This document shows, piece by piece, positions 1 to 8,337 of a DNA stretch of 20,157 nt. Both the position numbers and the translations under genes were made by a program. The notes below the pieces were generated by a model, which saw nothing but the letters and a program-made list of their open reading frames with translations, was not told the DNA's origin and made no database searches. The DNA lies in NCBI GenBank assembly GCA_034437275.1, contig DAOTUD010000076.1, positions 1-20,157 on the forward strand, in the 5' to 3' direction. Source of the stretch: TC-15 sp034437275. Its GTDB lineage: Bacteria > Chloroflexota > Anaerolineae > Aggregatilineales > Aggregatilineaceae. The stretch's first letter is position 1; the number at the start of each line of letters is the position of its first letter.

Positions 1-342
1 TTCTTCGCCCACCGCTTGTTTCTCAAGAAACCGGCGCGGATCATGGGCTTACTGATGGTCATGGGGCTGAGTTTGTTGATTTATGCCCTGGCTGAGCATC
101 ATTTACGCCAACAATTGGCGACCCACAACGACACCATTCCCGACCAAAAAGGCAAGCCCACCCAGCGCCCCACCATGCGCCGTGTCTTCCAGATGTTTGA
201 AGGCATTCATGTGCTCACCATCTGGCTGGGCCAACGGCGACAACGGTTAGTCACCAATGTGCAAGCTGTTCATTTGCAGATTGCCACCTTACTCGGCGAG
301 CCGATCTTGAAATTCTACACTTTTGAGGAGACCCCCCTCTGA
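1..342 (+). CDS. IS1634-family (DUF4277-type) transposase, C-terminal fragment
   Basis: The reading frame is open from base 1 (FFAHRLFLKKPARI) and ends at TGA 340-342, so this is the last 113 codons of a gene that starts outside the window. The segments LFLKKPARIMGLLMVMGLS, LLIYALAEHHLRQQL and RVFQMFEGIHVL match, from memory, the conserved C-terminal part of IS1634/IS4-like DDE transposases. The catalytic core would lie upstream and cannot be judged. The internal TTG at position 16 is not a start. The stop is only 42 bp from the stop of the convergent CHAT gene, so the right end of the element must lie in or very near 343-384. I could not identify its terminal repeat. Confidence 0.85.
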   Translation, partial: FFAHRLFLKKPARIMGLLMVMGLSLLIYALAEHHLRQQLATHNDTIPDQKGKPTQRPTMRRVFQMFEGIHVLTIWLGQRRQRLVTNVQAVHLQIATLLGEPILKFYTFEETPL

Positions 343-384
343 ATGTCGGCTCTGTAAACAGCCTGCGTAAGTTCATAACACGCT
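343..384. other. IS/chromosome junction zone with a small bulged inverted repeat
   Basis: This short gap separates two convergent stops: the IS1634-like transposase at 342 and the CHAT gene at 385. Bases 348-363 contain GGC-tc-TGT-aa-ACA-GCC, a six-pair hairpin with a two-base bulge. It could be part of the element's end or a weak terminator. No T-run follows it. The assignment to the IS terminus is inference from position only. Confidence 0.3.
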
Positions 385-2562
385 CTAGCGAATCCCCACC
401 CGGTCTTTTTCGGCCCGGCTGAGCATATCCTCGGCCCAGATCGTCATGCCCCCCCCCAGCGGCAGGAAGGTGAGGTGAATCGTGGTTTTGTGCCCGTCGC
501 TGCCCAAAATCCAGTGGGCGACGCTGCCCTGCCTGGCCTGCGCCATCTCCGGCGGAATCTGGCCCATGAGGAAGCCGAGATAGTTCGCGTCAAAGGTCTG
601 GCTGGTTTCGTCTGGGGAAACGGTCGGGATCGTGCTGACGATCACCAGCAGGTCGTCGAAGCGGCGGCTGCGCCAGTAGTGGCGCGCGTCGCGCTGGGTG
701 CGCGCCATCTCCTCGACGCTGGCGTCCAGGCAGAAGTCCAGCACATCCGGGACCAGCAGCCACTCGACGTGTGCGCGAATCGGCGCGAAGTGGGGGCGCT
801 CGCCGAAAGCGTCCAGCACGCGCCCCACATGGCGCTCGATCAGCTTTTGTGCTTTCTCCTGAAGCGACGGGGCAGCCGGTTCGGGCGCGGCCTCCTGCAT
901 GTCGGCAGCTTCTTCTTCTGCCCGGCGGCGGCGTTTGCGCGCGGGTTCCTCCGGCGGCTGGCCGTAGCTCATGGTGGACGGCTCCGCCGGGGCGGGTGCT
1001 GCCGGAGCGGGCGGTGGTTCCTGGCGGGCGACCGGCTTCAGTTCGGGCGCGGCCCCCTCGCCTACCGCGTGCGAGCGCAGCCCGGCGACGGGCACCGCTT
1101 CCGCCTGCGCGGCGATGGTGATGGTGTGCGCCACCGACGCGATCAGGCTGCCCTGCTGCGTGATCTCGACGATGATATCCAGCCGCCCGGTCTGGCGCGG
1201 CGTCAGCAGGAACCACAGCGGCGGCGTGTCGAAATCCGGGAAGACGGTCATCTGGTTGTGGGCGGGGGTGTGAATCTCGCAGTTGGGCGCGGTGATGCGC
1301 ACCTCGACAGTGCCGGGCTGGATGGCCCCCATCTCGACCGGGAACTGCATCCGCGCGGGGGTCTCTTCGCGGCTGACCCCGGCGGCAGGTTCCAGCGCCA
1401 GCAGGCGGCGCAGATCGTCATCGGACGGCGGCGGGGACTCCGGACGGCGCAGCCACACCCCGAAGCGCAGCGGCAGGTTGACCGGCGCGGTTTGCGGCCC
1501 GGCGGTGTCGATGCGGCGCTCCAGGTAGGCACGCTGCACGCTGCCCACCGGCGCGGCGCGTAAGTACAACGTGGGGATGTGCCAGTACATGGTGCGGATC
1601 AACTGCTTGCGCCCGGCGACCATCGCCGACTCGATATCATTCCCGGCCAGCAGCGCGTTATAGAATCCGCGCGCAAACCGCACGGCAGCCCCATCCGGCA
1701 GGCTTTGTTGCATCGCCACCACCGCCGGAATCCCGGCCAGCACCAACGCCGGAGCTACGCTGCCCAGCAGCGACTCGTCGCCCGCCTGCGCCGATTCGCA
1801 CGCATTCAGCACCGCCAGCCGCAGCCCGGTGCCGTAGAACGCATTGGCGATGGTCCGCGCGTCGACCGGGTCGGACACGCCGTCATTATCCTCGAACACC
1901 AGAAAGCCGGTGCGGGTAAATGCGCCGTGTCCCTCGAAGTGCAGGATGCCCGGTGCCCCGGCCAGCACCCAGTCCATCAACGCATCCCAGGTGGCGGGCA
2001 CCAGGTACGCCAGGTCAAGCTGGCCATCGCTGATCAGGGACTTGAACGCGCCCTGCAGCGTATCAAATTCGGACATCAGCGGGGGGCGGTCCTTCGGCTG
2101 GGCGGAGACCAGCAGCACCTCCAGCGGGTAGTGCGGGGTCAAGGGGCGCGGCGGCTCGGGGAAGGTCATGTAGCGCACCAGGTTCACCGCCCCGGCTTGC
2201 AGTAGAAAGCGCGTGCCGTCATGCAGCAGTTCCCAGGGATAGCGCGCGATGCGCACCAGCTCGGAATCGAAGCGCAGTTCGACCGTCAGCCGCTCGCCGT
2301 TGAGCGTCGCCTGGGTGTAGGCCGCGCGGTACAGGTCGCCCAACTGGCCGGGGAACAGCGACCGGAACAGCCCGCGCCCAACGTCCTCATGGAACGCAGG
2401 CCGGCTGACCATGCGCATCACTTCCTCGATGTGCTGCAAGACAATATCCGACGCCGCGCCCTCGCCGACCGGCGAGTCGCTCACCCGCACAGCGAGTCCT
2501 TCGTCACGCGGATTCAGTTGTAACACCATACGCGGGCCTGCTGCCGGGCGTAAATCTACCAT
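385..2562 (-). CDS. CHAT-domain (caspase-like) protein with a beta-rich middle region and an unknown C-terminal domain
   Basis: The 725-residue protein starts at ATG 2562 behind AGGAGG, with 8 nt spacing. Residues ~100-335 form a CHAT (caspase HetF-associated) domain: the lead-in RIARYPWELLHDG, then HFEGHG with the presumed catalytic His212, then LNACESAQ with the presumed nucleophile Cys255. Both dyad residues are intact, so a clan CD cysteine protease activity is plausible. The order after that is a Pro-rich spacer, a beta-strand-rich segment at ~403-485 (VEVRITAPN, PPLWFLLTPRQTGRLDIIVEI), a low-complexity Ala/Pro/Glu and Arg stretch at ~510-565 including RKRRRR, and a C-terminal domain at ~568-725 that I do not recognise. 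There is no signal peptide or membrane span, so it is probably cytoplasmic. It has its own promoter and no obvious partner or substrate gene beside it. Its target is unknown. Confidence 0.87.
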   Translation of the reverse strand: MVDLRPAAGPRMVLQLNPRDEGLAVRVSDSPVGEGAASDIVLQHIEEVMRMVSRPAFHEDVGRGLFRSLFPGQLGDLYRAAYTQATLNGERLTVELRFDSELVRIARYPWELLHDGTRFLLQAGAVNLVRYMTFPEPPRPLTPHYPLEVLLVSAQPKDRPPLMSEFDTLQGAFKSLISDGQLDLAYLVPATWDALMDWVLAGAPGILHFEGHGAFTRTGFLVFEDNDGVSDPVDARTIANAFYGTGLRLAVLNACESAQAGDESLLGSVAPALVLAGIPAVVAMQQSLPDGAAVRFARGFYNALLAGNDIESAMVAGRKQLIRTMYWHIPTLYLRAAPVGSVQRAYLERRIDTAGPQTAPVNLPLRFGVWLRRPESPPPSDDDLRRLLALEPAAGVSREETPARMQFPVEMGAIQPGTVEVRITAPNCEIHTPAHNQMTVFPDFDTPPLWFLLTPRQTGRLDIIVEITQQGSLIASVAHTITIAAQAEAVPVAGLRSHAVGEGAAPELKPVARQEPPPAPAAPAPAEPSTMSYGQPPEEPARKRRRRAEEEAADMQEAAPEPAAPSLQEKAQKLIERHVGRVLDAFGERPHFAPIRAHVEWLLVPDVLDFCLDASVEEMARTQRDARHYWRSRRFDDLLVIVSTIPTVSPDETSQTFDANYLGFLMGQIPPEMAQARQGSVAHWILGSDGHKTTIHLTFLPLGGGMTIWAEDMLSRAEKDRVGIR

Positions 2563-2589
2563 ACCGCTACCCTCCTGGTTTCATAGCGG

Positions 2590-2618
2590 ATTGTAGTCCC
2601 GGCCCGGCGGATGGGCAA
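2590..2618 (-). promoter_or_regulatory. Promoter of the CHAT gene
   Basis: On the minus strand TTGCCC (2618-2613) is followed by exactly 17 nt and then TACAAT (2595-2590), a good match to a sigma70-type promoter. It lies in the 85-bp gap between the upstream propeller gene and the CHAT start and implies independent transcription. The expected start point is near 2583. Confidence 0.6.
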
Positions 2619-2647
2619 ATGCGGCGATGGTGAGCGTGCGCACCGCG

Positions 2648-5371
2648 TTACGGCGCACGGGTGGGCATCATCGGGCTGGAGAACGCCCCCCCGCTGCGGG
2701 CCGCCGGCATCCAGTCCGCGAACCAGTCCTGGCCGGGTTCAAACGTGATCTGCATGCGCTGCCCGCCGTTGATATCGACGATGTACAGGTCGTCCTGGCT
2801 GCCATCGTCCACCGCGAAGACGATCCACTGCCCGTCCGGCGACACGTCCGGGTTCCACTCGTCGAGCGGCGTGTCGGTTAACTGGCGGACGCCGGAGCCG
2901 TCGGCGTTCATGCTGTACAGGTTGTCGCTGCCGGCCCGGTCGGACATAAACACGATCTGCCCGTCCGGCGTCCAGGTCGGCCAGTCGTCGGTGCCGGCGC
3001 TGGTGGTCAGGTTTTGCAGGCTGCCGCCGGTGGGGTCGATGGTGAAGATGTTCCCGCCCGACGAAAACGCGATGCGCGCGCCATCCGGCGACCACTGCGG
3101 TGCCCAGTCGGCGTCGGTGTTGTTCGTCAGGCGGACCGGGTTCGTGCCGTCCGCGTTGATCACGTAGAGCTCCTGGTTGCCGTCGCGGCCCGACGAAAAC
3201 ACGATGCGCGTCCCATCCGGCGAGAAGCACGGCTCGACGTCGTTCTGGTCGCTGAACGTCAGCCGCCGCGCACCGGAGCCGTCGGCGTTCATGATGTAAA
3301 GCTGGTTTTCGCTGGTTTCGGCGCGCGAGTAGTACACGATCTGCGTGCCGTCCGGGCTGTAGCGCGGGTAGCGGTCCACGCCATCGTTAAACGTCAACTG
3401 CTGGACGTTGGAGCCGTCAACGTTCATGCTGAAGATCTCGTAATCGCCGTCCCGGTCCGACACGAACACGAGCGTACCCTGCGGCGCACCGGTGACGGGC
3501 GTCTCGGCAGGCGGCGGGGGGATCGGCGTGGGCGTTACGACGACGGCTGGCCCGGCCCCAACCGAGGGAATCCAGTCGCCAAACCAGTCGTTGCTGGGTT
3601 CAAACGTAAGCTGGATGCGGTTGGTGCCGTCGATGTTCAGCATGTACAGGTTGTTCACCCCGCCCGCATCGACCGTGAACAGGATCGACTGCCCGTCCGG
3701 CGACACATCCGGGTCCCATTCGTCTTCGGGCTGGGTAGTCAGCGGGCGGACGTTCGAGCCGTCGGCGTTCATGATGTACAGGTCTTCGCTGCCAGCCCGG
3801 TCGGACATAAACACGATCTGCGACCCGTCCGGGGTCCAGGCTCCCCAATCGTCGCGCGCGGGGTCGGTCGTCAGGTTGACGGGATCGCCGACCGGCGCGC
3901 CGTTCGCGATATCGACGCGGTACAGGTCGCTGCCCGCGCCATAGACCAGCGCGCCGCCATCCGGCGACCAGGCCGGGTCCCATTCCGTGTCGGGCGAGGT
4001 GGTCACCTGGCGAGTCTGCTGGGTTTGGACGTTCAGCAGGTAGATGTCCTGGTTGCCGCCACAGTCCGACGAGTAGGCGACCCACTGCCCGTCGGGCGCG
4101 ATCGCTGGCTCGACGTTGTTGCAGGTGTCGTTGGTGAGCCGCCGCTGGCCACTGCCGTCCATGTTCATGATGTAAAGCTGGTTGGCATCCGTCTCCGCGC
4201 GCGAATAGTACACGATCTGCTGGCCGTTGGTGGTCGGGTAGCGGTCCACGCCCTCGTTGAACGTCAACTGCTGGACGTTGGAGCCGTCGGGGTCCATCCG
4301 GAAGATCTCGTAGTCGCCGTCGCGCTGCGACGTGAAGACGATCCCCACCGCCTGCGCCGCGCCCATCGCGTCACCGTTCGGCGCGGGCGCAGTCGGCGAG
4401 AGGGGGAACGGCGTCGGCAACGCAGGCACAGTCGGCGTCGGGGTCGCGCGCCCGGGCAGCATCCCGCCATCGACACCGGCGGTCGGTCGCCAGTGGGGGA
4501 ACCAGTCGCGGCCCGGCTGGTCAAACAGCAGCGTGACGTTGTCCCCATTGGTGTCCATGATGTACACCCCGTCGTCGCCGCCGCGATCCGAGGTAAAGAC
4601 CAGCCACCCCCCGTCGGGTGACCAGGCCGGGTCGGTGTCGTCACTGGGATCGTTAGTCACGCGGCGGACGTTCGTGCCGTCGGCGTTCATGATGTAGATC
4701 TCTTCGTTGCCGTCGCGTGCCGACATAAACGCGATCTGCGCCCCGTCCGGCGACCAGGACGCCCAGTCGTCGGCGGTGCCGGGGTTGTTGCTGGCGCTGA
4801 CCAACTCGCTGCCGTCCGGGTTGATGAAATACAGTTCGTAGGCGTCGTACTCATAGGTGGACATGAACAGAATGCGCGAGCCGTCCGGCGACCACTGCGC
4901 GTCCCAGTTGTTGCCGCCGTTGAAGGTCAACTGGCGCTGGTCGGAGCCGTCGGCGTTCATGATGAACAGCTCGTAGCCCCCCGCGCGGTTGGACGTGAAG
5001 ACGATCTGCGACCCGTCCGGCGACCAGGCCGGCTCGCTGTCGCTGGCGGGGTCGGTGGTAAGCTGGCGGACGTTGGTGCCGTCGGAGTCCATGACGTAAA
5101 TGTCGCTGTCGTCGTCGTCATTCGCGCGGGCGTAGTATGCGATCTGCGTGCCGTCGGGCGAAAAATGCGCGTAACGGTCCACTCTGCTGTTCGAGGTGAG
5201 CTGCTGCAAGCCGGAGCCGTCAGTGTTGATCACGTACAGTTCATAATCACCGTCACGCTCCGACGTGAACAGAATCTGCCCGGCGGGGATGTCCGGCTGG
5301 GCGGCGGCGGGGGTGCTCGCCAGGAGCGACAACCCCAGCACGAGCAGGACGAGGGAACAGAGGCGTTTCAT
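2648..5371 (-). CDS. Secreted triple six-bladed PD40/TolB-like beta-propeller protein
   Basis: ATG 5371 follows AAGGAG closely and opens a signal peptide (MKRLCSLVLLVLGLSLLAS, likely cleaved after AAA near residue 24). The remaining ~880 residues are 18 WD40-like (PD40) blades with the pattern hxFxSxRDGxxxLYxMNxDGSxxxxLT...WSPDG. They are arranged as three six-bladed propellers at ~31-298, ~343-603 and ~632-891. The linkers at ~299-342 and ~604-631 are Pro/Thr-rich (e.g. ATPTPTVPALPTPFPL). The family resembles the TolB propeller, but no Tol system genes are near, and such proteins in Chloroflexota are usually secreted binding proteins of unknown ligand. It is downstream of another propeller gene with a 16-nt gap, so the two are probably co-transcribed. 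The second propeller has a two-residue deletion in its first blade, replacing YSPDG. A secreted scaffold or carbohydrate/protein-binding role is inference. Confidence 0.88.
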   Translation of the reverse strand: MKRLCSLVLLVLGLSLLASTPAAAQPDIPAGQILFTSERDGDYELYVINTDGSGLQQLTSNSRVDRYAHFSPDGTQIAYYARANDDDDSDIYVMDSDGTNVRQLTTDPASDSEPAWSPDGSQIVFTSNRAGGYELFIMNADGSDQRQLTFNGGNNWDAQWSPDGSRILFMSTYEYDAYELYFINPDGSELVSASNNPGTADDWASWSPDGAQIAFMSARDGNEEIYIMNADGTNVRRVTNDPSDDTDPAWSPDGGWLVFTSDRGGDDGVYIMDTNGDNVTLLFDQPGRDWFPHWRPTAGVDGGMLPGRATPTPTVPALPTPFPLSPTAPAPNGDAMGAAQAVGIVFTSQRDGDYEIFRMDPDGSNVQQLTFNEGVDRYPTTNGQQIVYYSRAETDANQLYIMNMDGSGQRRLTNDTCNNVEPAIAPDGQWVAYSSDCGGNQDIYLLNVQTQQTRQVTTSPDTEWDPAWSPDGGALVYGAGSDLYRVDIANGAPVGDPVNLTTDPARDDWGAWTPDGSQIVFMSDRAGSEDLYIMNADGSNVRPLTTQPEDEWDPDVSPDGQSILFTVDAGGVNNLYMLNIDGTNRIQLTFEPSNDWFGDWIPSVGAGPAVVVTPTPIPPPPAETPVTGAPQGTLVFVSDRDGDYEIFSMNVDGSNVQQLTFNDGVDRYPRYSPDGTQIVYYSRAETSENQLYIMNADGSGARRLTFSDQNDVEPCFSPDGTRIVFSSGRDGNQELYVINADGTNPVRLTNNTDADWAPQWSPDGARIAFSSGGNIFTIDPTGGSLQNLTTSAGTDDWPTWTPDGQIVFMSDRAGSDNLYSMNADGSGVRQLTDTPLDEWNPDVSPDGQWIVFAVDDGSQDDLYIVDINGGQRMQITFEPGQDWFADWMPAARSGGAFSSPMMPTRAP

Positions 5372-5387
5372 GATGTGTTGCTCCTTG

Positions 5388-6752
5388 TTATGTTTTTTTG
5401 GTCGGGAGGTACGAGCTTATTCCATGGCTGGCGGCTCTTCGATGGCGACCAGGCCGGGCTGAAGTCGTCGGCGCTGGTGGTGGCGAGGTAGCTACCCACC
5501 GGTTTTGCGCGACGCTCGGCCCGGCGGACCCACCCCCACCGACAGGCCGCCAGACCGGGGCGAACTCGTCGCTGTCGCCCATGTTGGTCAGGTTGCGCAC
5601 CCCGGAGCCGTCAGCGGCCATGATGTAGATGTCGGCGTCTGCGGTGTCGCTGCGCCGGGAGACAAACGCGATCTGCCCCCCGTCTGGTGCGAAGGCGGCG
5701 TCCCAATCCGTGGCATCATCGACCGTCAGGCGGGTTTGGTCGCTGCCGTCGGCGTTCATGAGGTAAATCTCGCGGTTGCCGTCGCGCCCGGAGTCAAACA
5801 CGATCTGCGACCCGTCCGGCGACCAGTCCGGCAGGGCGTCGCCGGTGACGAGGGTGGTCAGCAGGCGGCTGTTGGAGCCGTCGGCGTTCATGATGTAGAG
5901 CGCGCTGCCGCTGCCCGCGTCGGAATAATAGACGATCTGCGATCCATCCGGTGACCAGGCCGGGGACCGGTTGTCGGCATCGTTATCCGTCAGGTTGCGC
6001 GGATTGGTGCCGTTGGCGTTCATCACGTAGATGTCGTAATTGCCGTCGGCGTTGGAGTAGTACGCGATCTGCGCCCCGTCCGGCGACCAGGCCGGTGCCC
6101 ATTCGTCGCTGGTGTTGGTGGTGAGACGGCGCACGTGGGTGCCGTCGGCGTCCATCACGTAAATCTCCTGGTTGCCGTCGCGGTCGGACGCAAACAGCAA
6201 GCGCAGGCCATCTGGCGACCAGGCGGGATGCACGTCGTTACTGCTGTTGTCCGTCAGTTGGACCCGCGCGGACCCGTCGGCGTTGATGTGGTACAGCTCG
6301 TAATCGCCGTCCGCGTTGGACTGGAAGGCCAGCACCATCTGGCCGCTGTCCAGCCCGCCGCCAGAGCCGCCAGCGGCGTTGTCCACCGTCAGCGGGGCGA
6401 CCGGGCAATACAGTTCGGAGCCGTTGGTCAGCCGGATCGTCAGGCGCAGTTGGTAGGGGCCGTTCTCGACGGTCGTGGTATCCCACGTCACCAGCAAGCC
6501 GCCGAAGACACGCTCCGGCACCAGCGGGCTGATCGCCAGCCATTCGCCCAGAGCCGCCCCCTCCGGCGCGAAGCGATAGTCGACGGTGTACGACGCAAAC
6601 GCGGGATGATCGGCGGTCCCCGTGATCGCCACCGTGCCGGATAACACGTCATTTGGGGCGGGGCTGGTGATCCCCGGCCCGTCCCCCTGTGCCGTCACCG
6701 GCAGGGGCAGCAGCGCGACGGCCAGCAGCAGCACAACACACACTCGCTTCAT
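5388..6752 (-). CDS. Secreted protein with an Ig-like domain and a six-bladed PD40 propeller
   Basis: I place the start at ATG 6752, which has AAGGAGG upstream and opens a signal peptide (MKRVCVVLLLAVALLPLPVTA). The longer in-frame extension to 6851 has no ribosome site and runs across the promoter. The protein is 454 residues. Residues ~23-135 form an Ig-like beta-sandwich (ITSPAPNDVLSGTVAITGTA, typical of surface Ig folds). Residues ~140-405 are six PD40 blades ending FAPVWRPV. The last ~45 residues are Gly/Pro/Arg-rich and of uncertain reality. The stop TAA 5388-5390 sits beside the next gene's Shine-Dalgarno, so this is the first gene of a two-gene operon. The function is unknown; it is probably extracytoplasmic binding. 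The C-terminus may be shifted out of frame (see findings). Confidence 0.83.
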   Translation of the reverse strand: MKRVCVVLLLAVALLPLPVTAQGDGPGITSPAPNDVLSGTVAITGTADHPAFASYTVDYRFAPEGAALGEWLAISPLVPERVFGGLLVTWDTTTVENGPYQLRLTIRLTNGSELYCPVAPLTVDNAAGGSGGGLDSGQMVLAFQSNADGDYELYHINADGSARVQLTDNSSNDVHPAWSPDGLRLLFASDRDGNQEIYVMDADGTHVRRLTTNTSDEWAPAWSPDGAQIAYYSNADGNYDIYVMNANGTNPRNLTDNDADNRSPAWSPDGSQIVYYSDAGSGSALYIMNADGSNSRLLTTLVTGDALPDWSPDGSQIVFDSGRDGNREIYLMNADGSDQTRLTVDDATDWDAAFAPDGGQIAFVSRRSDTADADIYIMAADGSGVRNLTNMGDSDEFAPVWRPVGGGGSAGPSVAQNRWVATSPPPAPTTSARPGRHRRAASHGISSYLPTKKT

Positions 6753-6790
6753 GACACTTGCCTCCTTGAACATCCATGCTGGGTGCCCCC

Positions 6791-6799
6791 AGTGTAGCA
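6791..6799 (-). promoter_or_regulatory. Extended -10 promoter of the propeller operon
   Basis: The minus strand reads TGCTACACT (6799-6791), a TGn extended -10 followed by TACACT, about 40 nt upstream of the chosen ATG 6752. No convincing -35 lies 17 nt further up. It supports the start at 6752 rather than 6851. Confidence 0.5.
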
Positions 6800-6845
6800 C
6801 AGGATCACGCCCAGGATGGAACGCGAGCGGGCGCGCAGCCCTATG

Positions 6846-6883
6846 AAACAAAAAAGGGGACAGGCCCGCAAAGGTCCGCCCCC
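6846..6883 (-). terminator. Rho-independent terminator of the glutamate dehydrogenase gene
   Basis: Reading leftward, GGGGGCGGACC (6883-6873) pairs with GGGCCTGTCCCC (6867-6856) across a short TTTGC loop. The stem has two G-U pairs and one internal mismatch. Six Ts follow directly (6855-6850) and then GTTTC. It begins about 20 nt after the stop at 6906 and sits before the propeller operon promoter, so it separates the two units. Confidence 0.8.
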
Positions 6884-6905
6884 GACATGAACCATAGCAT
6901 GCAGC

Positions 6906-8183
6906 TTACGGATAGATGCCGCGCGTGTTGGTGGCGTCGCCCACCCGCTTGATGGCGGTGATCTGGGCGGCGGTGCGCATGTCGACGTCGAAGCGCTCCT
7001 TGTTGCGCGCCACTTCGTCGTAGGCCTTGATCAACACGCGGCCCAACTGGCGATTGACTTCCTCGATATCCCAGAAGAAGGACTGGAGACCCTGCACCCA
7101 CTCGAAGTAGGAGACGGTCACGCCGCCGGCGTTGGCCAGCACGTCCGGGATAATCTCGACGCCCTTGCCGAACAGGATATCATCGGCTTCGGGAGTGGTC
7201 GGGCCGTTCGCGCCCTCGACGATCAGGAACGCCTTGACGTCGCCGGCGTTGTCTTGCGTGATCTGGTTTTCCAGCGCACACGGGGCCAGCACATCGCAAT
7301 CCAGCGCCAGCAGTTCCGCGTTGCTGATCTGGTCGGCGTTCTCGTAGCCTTCCAACAGACCGTGCTGGCTGGTGGCGGTGTGGGCCATCACATCGTCGAT
7401 GTCCAGCCCGGCCTTGTTATAGTAGCCGCCGGTCACATCGCTGATCGCCACGACTTTGTAGCCCAGGTCGAAGGCGTGCTTGGCGGCGTAGGTGCCGACG
7501 TTACCGAAGCCCTGGATGGCGACCTTCAGCTCGGACGGGTTGTTGTGCCCGGCCCGGCGCAGCGCCTCGTGCAGGCAGATCACCACGCCGCGCCCGGTGG
7601 CCTCGGTGCGCCCCTGGCTGCCGCCGATGTTAATCGGTTTGCCGGTCACGATAGCCGGCTCGGAATAGCCGACCGTCATGCTGTAGGTGTCCATGATCCA
7701 GGCCATGGTCTGGGGGTTGGTGCCCATGTCCGGCGCGGGGATGTCCCCGTGCGGGCTGATGAAGGGCAAAATCTCGCTGGCATAGCGGCGCGTCAGGCGT
7801 TCCAGCTCGCGCTTGCTCATTTCGTGGGGGTTGCACACCACGCCGCCCTTCGCGCCGCCGTAGGGCAGCCCGACCAGGGCGCACTTCCAGGTCATCCACA
7901 TCGCCAGCGCGCGGACCTCGTCCAGGTGAACGTCCATCGCATAGCGGATGCCGCCCTTCGACGGGCCAAGCACGGTGTTGTGGTGCACCCGGTGGCCGGT
8001 GTAGACGTGGATATCGCCGTTGTCCATGCGGACCGGGAAGTTGACAGTTAGCTCGCGCTTGGGGTACTTCAAAAAGTCTTTTACGCCAGCGGGTAAATCT
8101 AAGTAGGCGACGGCACGATCATACTGCCGCTTAGCAACCTCATACGGATTAATATGCTCGGTTGCCTTGTCCTGTACTGCCAT
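6906..8183 (-). CDS. gdhA: NAD(P)-dependent glutamate dehydrogenase (Glu/Leu/Phe/Val dehydrogenase family)
   Basis: This 425-residue protein has the usual length of hexameric small-subunit glutamate dehydrogenases. It interconverts glutamate and 2-oxoglutarate plus ammonia in the cytoplasm. The substrate domain holds GPSKGGIR (Lys76), MTWK (Lys100), PYGGAKGG (catalytic Lys112) and PAPDMGT (Asp152). The Rossmann domain holds GFGNVG at 225-230, which is typical of this family. I start at ATG 8183 (AAGGAG about 12 nt upstream); the frame stays open to 8372, but that part has no ribosome site and covers the upstream regulatory palindromes. The gene is monocistronic, with its own -10 and a strong terminator. 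Whether it prefers NAD or NADP cannot be read safely from the sequence. Confidence 0.95.
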   Translation of the reverse strand: MAVQDKATEHINPYEVAKRQYDRAVAYLDLPAGVKDFLKYPKRELTVNFPVRMDNGDIHVYTGHRVHHNTVLGPSKGGIRYAMDVHLDEVRALAMWMTWKCALVGLPYGGAKGGVVCNPHEMSKRELERLTRRYASEILPFISPHGDIPAPDMGTNPQTMAWIMDTYSMTVGYSEPAIVTGKPINIGGSQGRTEATGRGVVICLHEALRRAGHNNPSELKVAIQGFGNVGTYAAKHAFDLGYKVVAISDVTGGYYNKAGLDIDDVMAHTATSQHGLLEGYENADQISNAELLALDCDVLAPCALENQITQDNAGDVKAFLIVEGANGPTTPEADDILFGKGVEIIPDVLANAGGVTVSYFEWVQGLQSFFWDIEEVNRQLGRVLIKAYDEVARNKERFDVDMRTAAQITAIKRVGDATNTRGIYP

Positions 8184-8241
8184 AAGCTTATTCGTCTCCT
8201 TATAATCTATGTTCGCCGTAAAAAAAACCTGCTGTATAGTT

Positions 8242-8303
8242 GCCCCCAGTATACTATGGAGCATTGGGGGCTGAATAGTAGACAAACCACACAAAAGTTT
8301 GTG
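8242..8303 (-). promoter_or_regulatory. gdhA promoter region with two inverted repeats
   Basis: On the minus strand a -10-like TATACT occupies 8253-8248. It overlaps one arm of a perfect 7-bp inverted repeat, GCCCCCA (8242-8248) and TGGGGGC (8265-8271). Further upstream is a second palindrome, CACAAA-AG-TTTGTG (8290-8303). The placement suggests operator sites for a regulator of nitrogen metabolism, but no regulator is encoded nearby and no -35 is convincing. The -10 is moderately supported; the operator role is inference. Confidence 0.4.
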
Positions 8304-8337
8304 AAAAACTACACATTGCGCAGGTTGTCGTGGCTGG

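Noticed and set aside
475..1563. Plus-strand open frame opposite the CHAT gene
   Set aside because: The composition is Arg/Gly-rich with no motif or ribosome site, while the opposite frame holds a clear CHAT domain.
3014..4621. Long plus-strand open frame (535 codons) opposite the triple-propeller gene
   Set aside because: It is an antisense shadow of GC-rich, repetitive coding DNA; it lacks a ribosome site and its peptide is Val/Arg/His-rich with no domain.
2648..6752. Dense regularly spaced DNA repeats that could look like a CRISPR array
   Set aside because: The period (about 130 bp) is the PD40 blade length, the repeats are imperfect and keep the reading frame, and they encode WSPDG-type blades.
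6753..6851. N-terminal extension of the single-propeller protein
   Set aside because: There is no ribosome site, it crosses the extended -10 at 6791-6799, and it would bury the signal peptide behind 33 residues.
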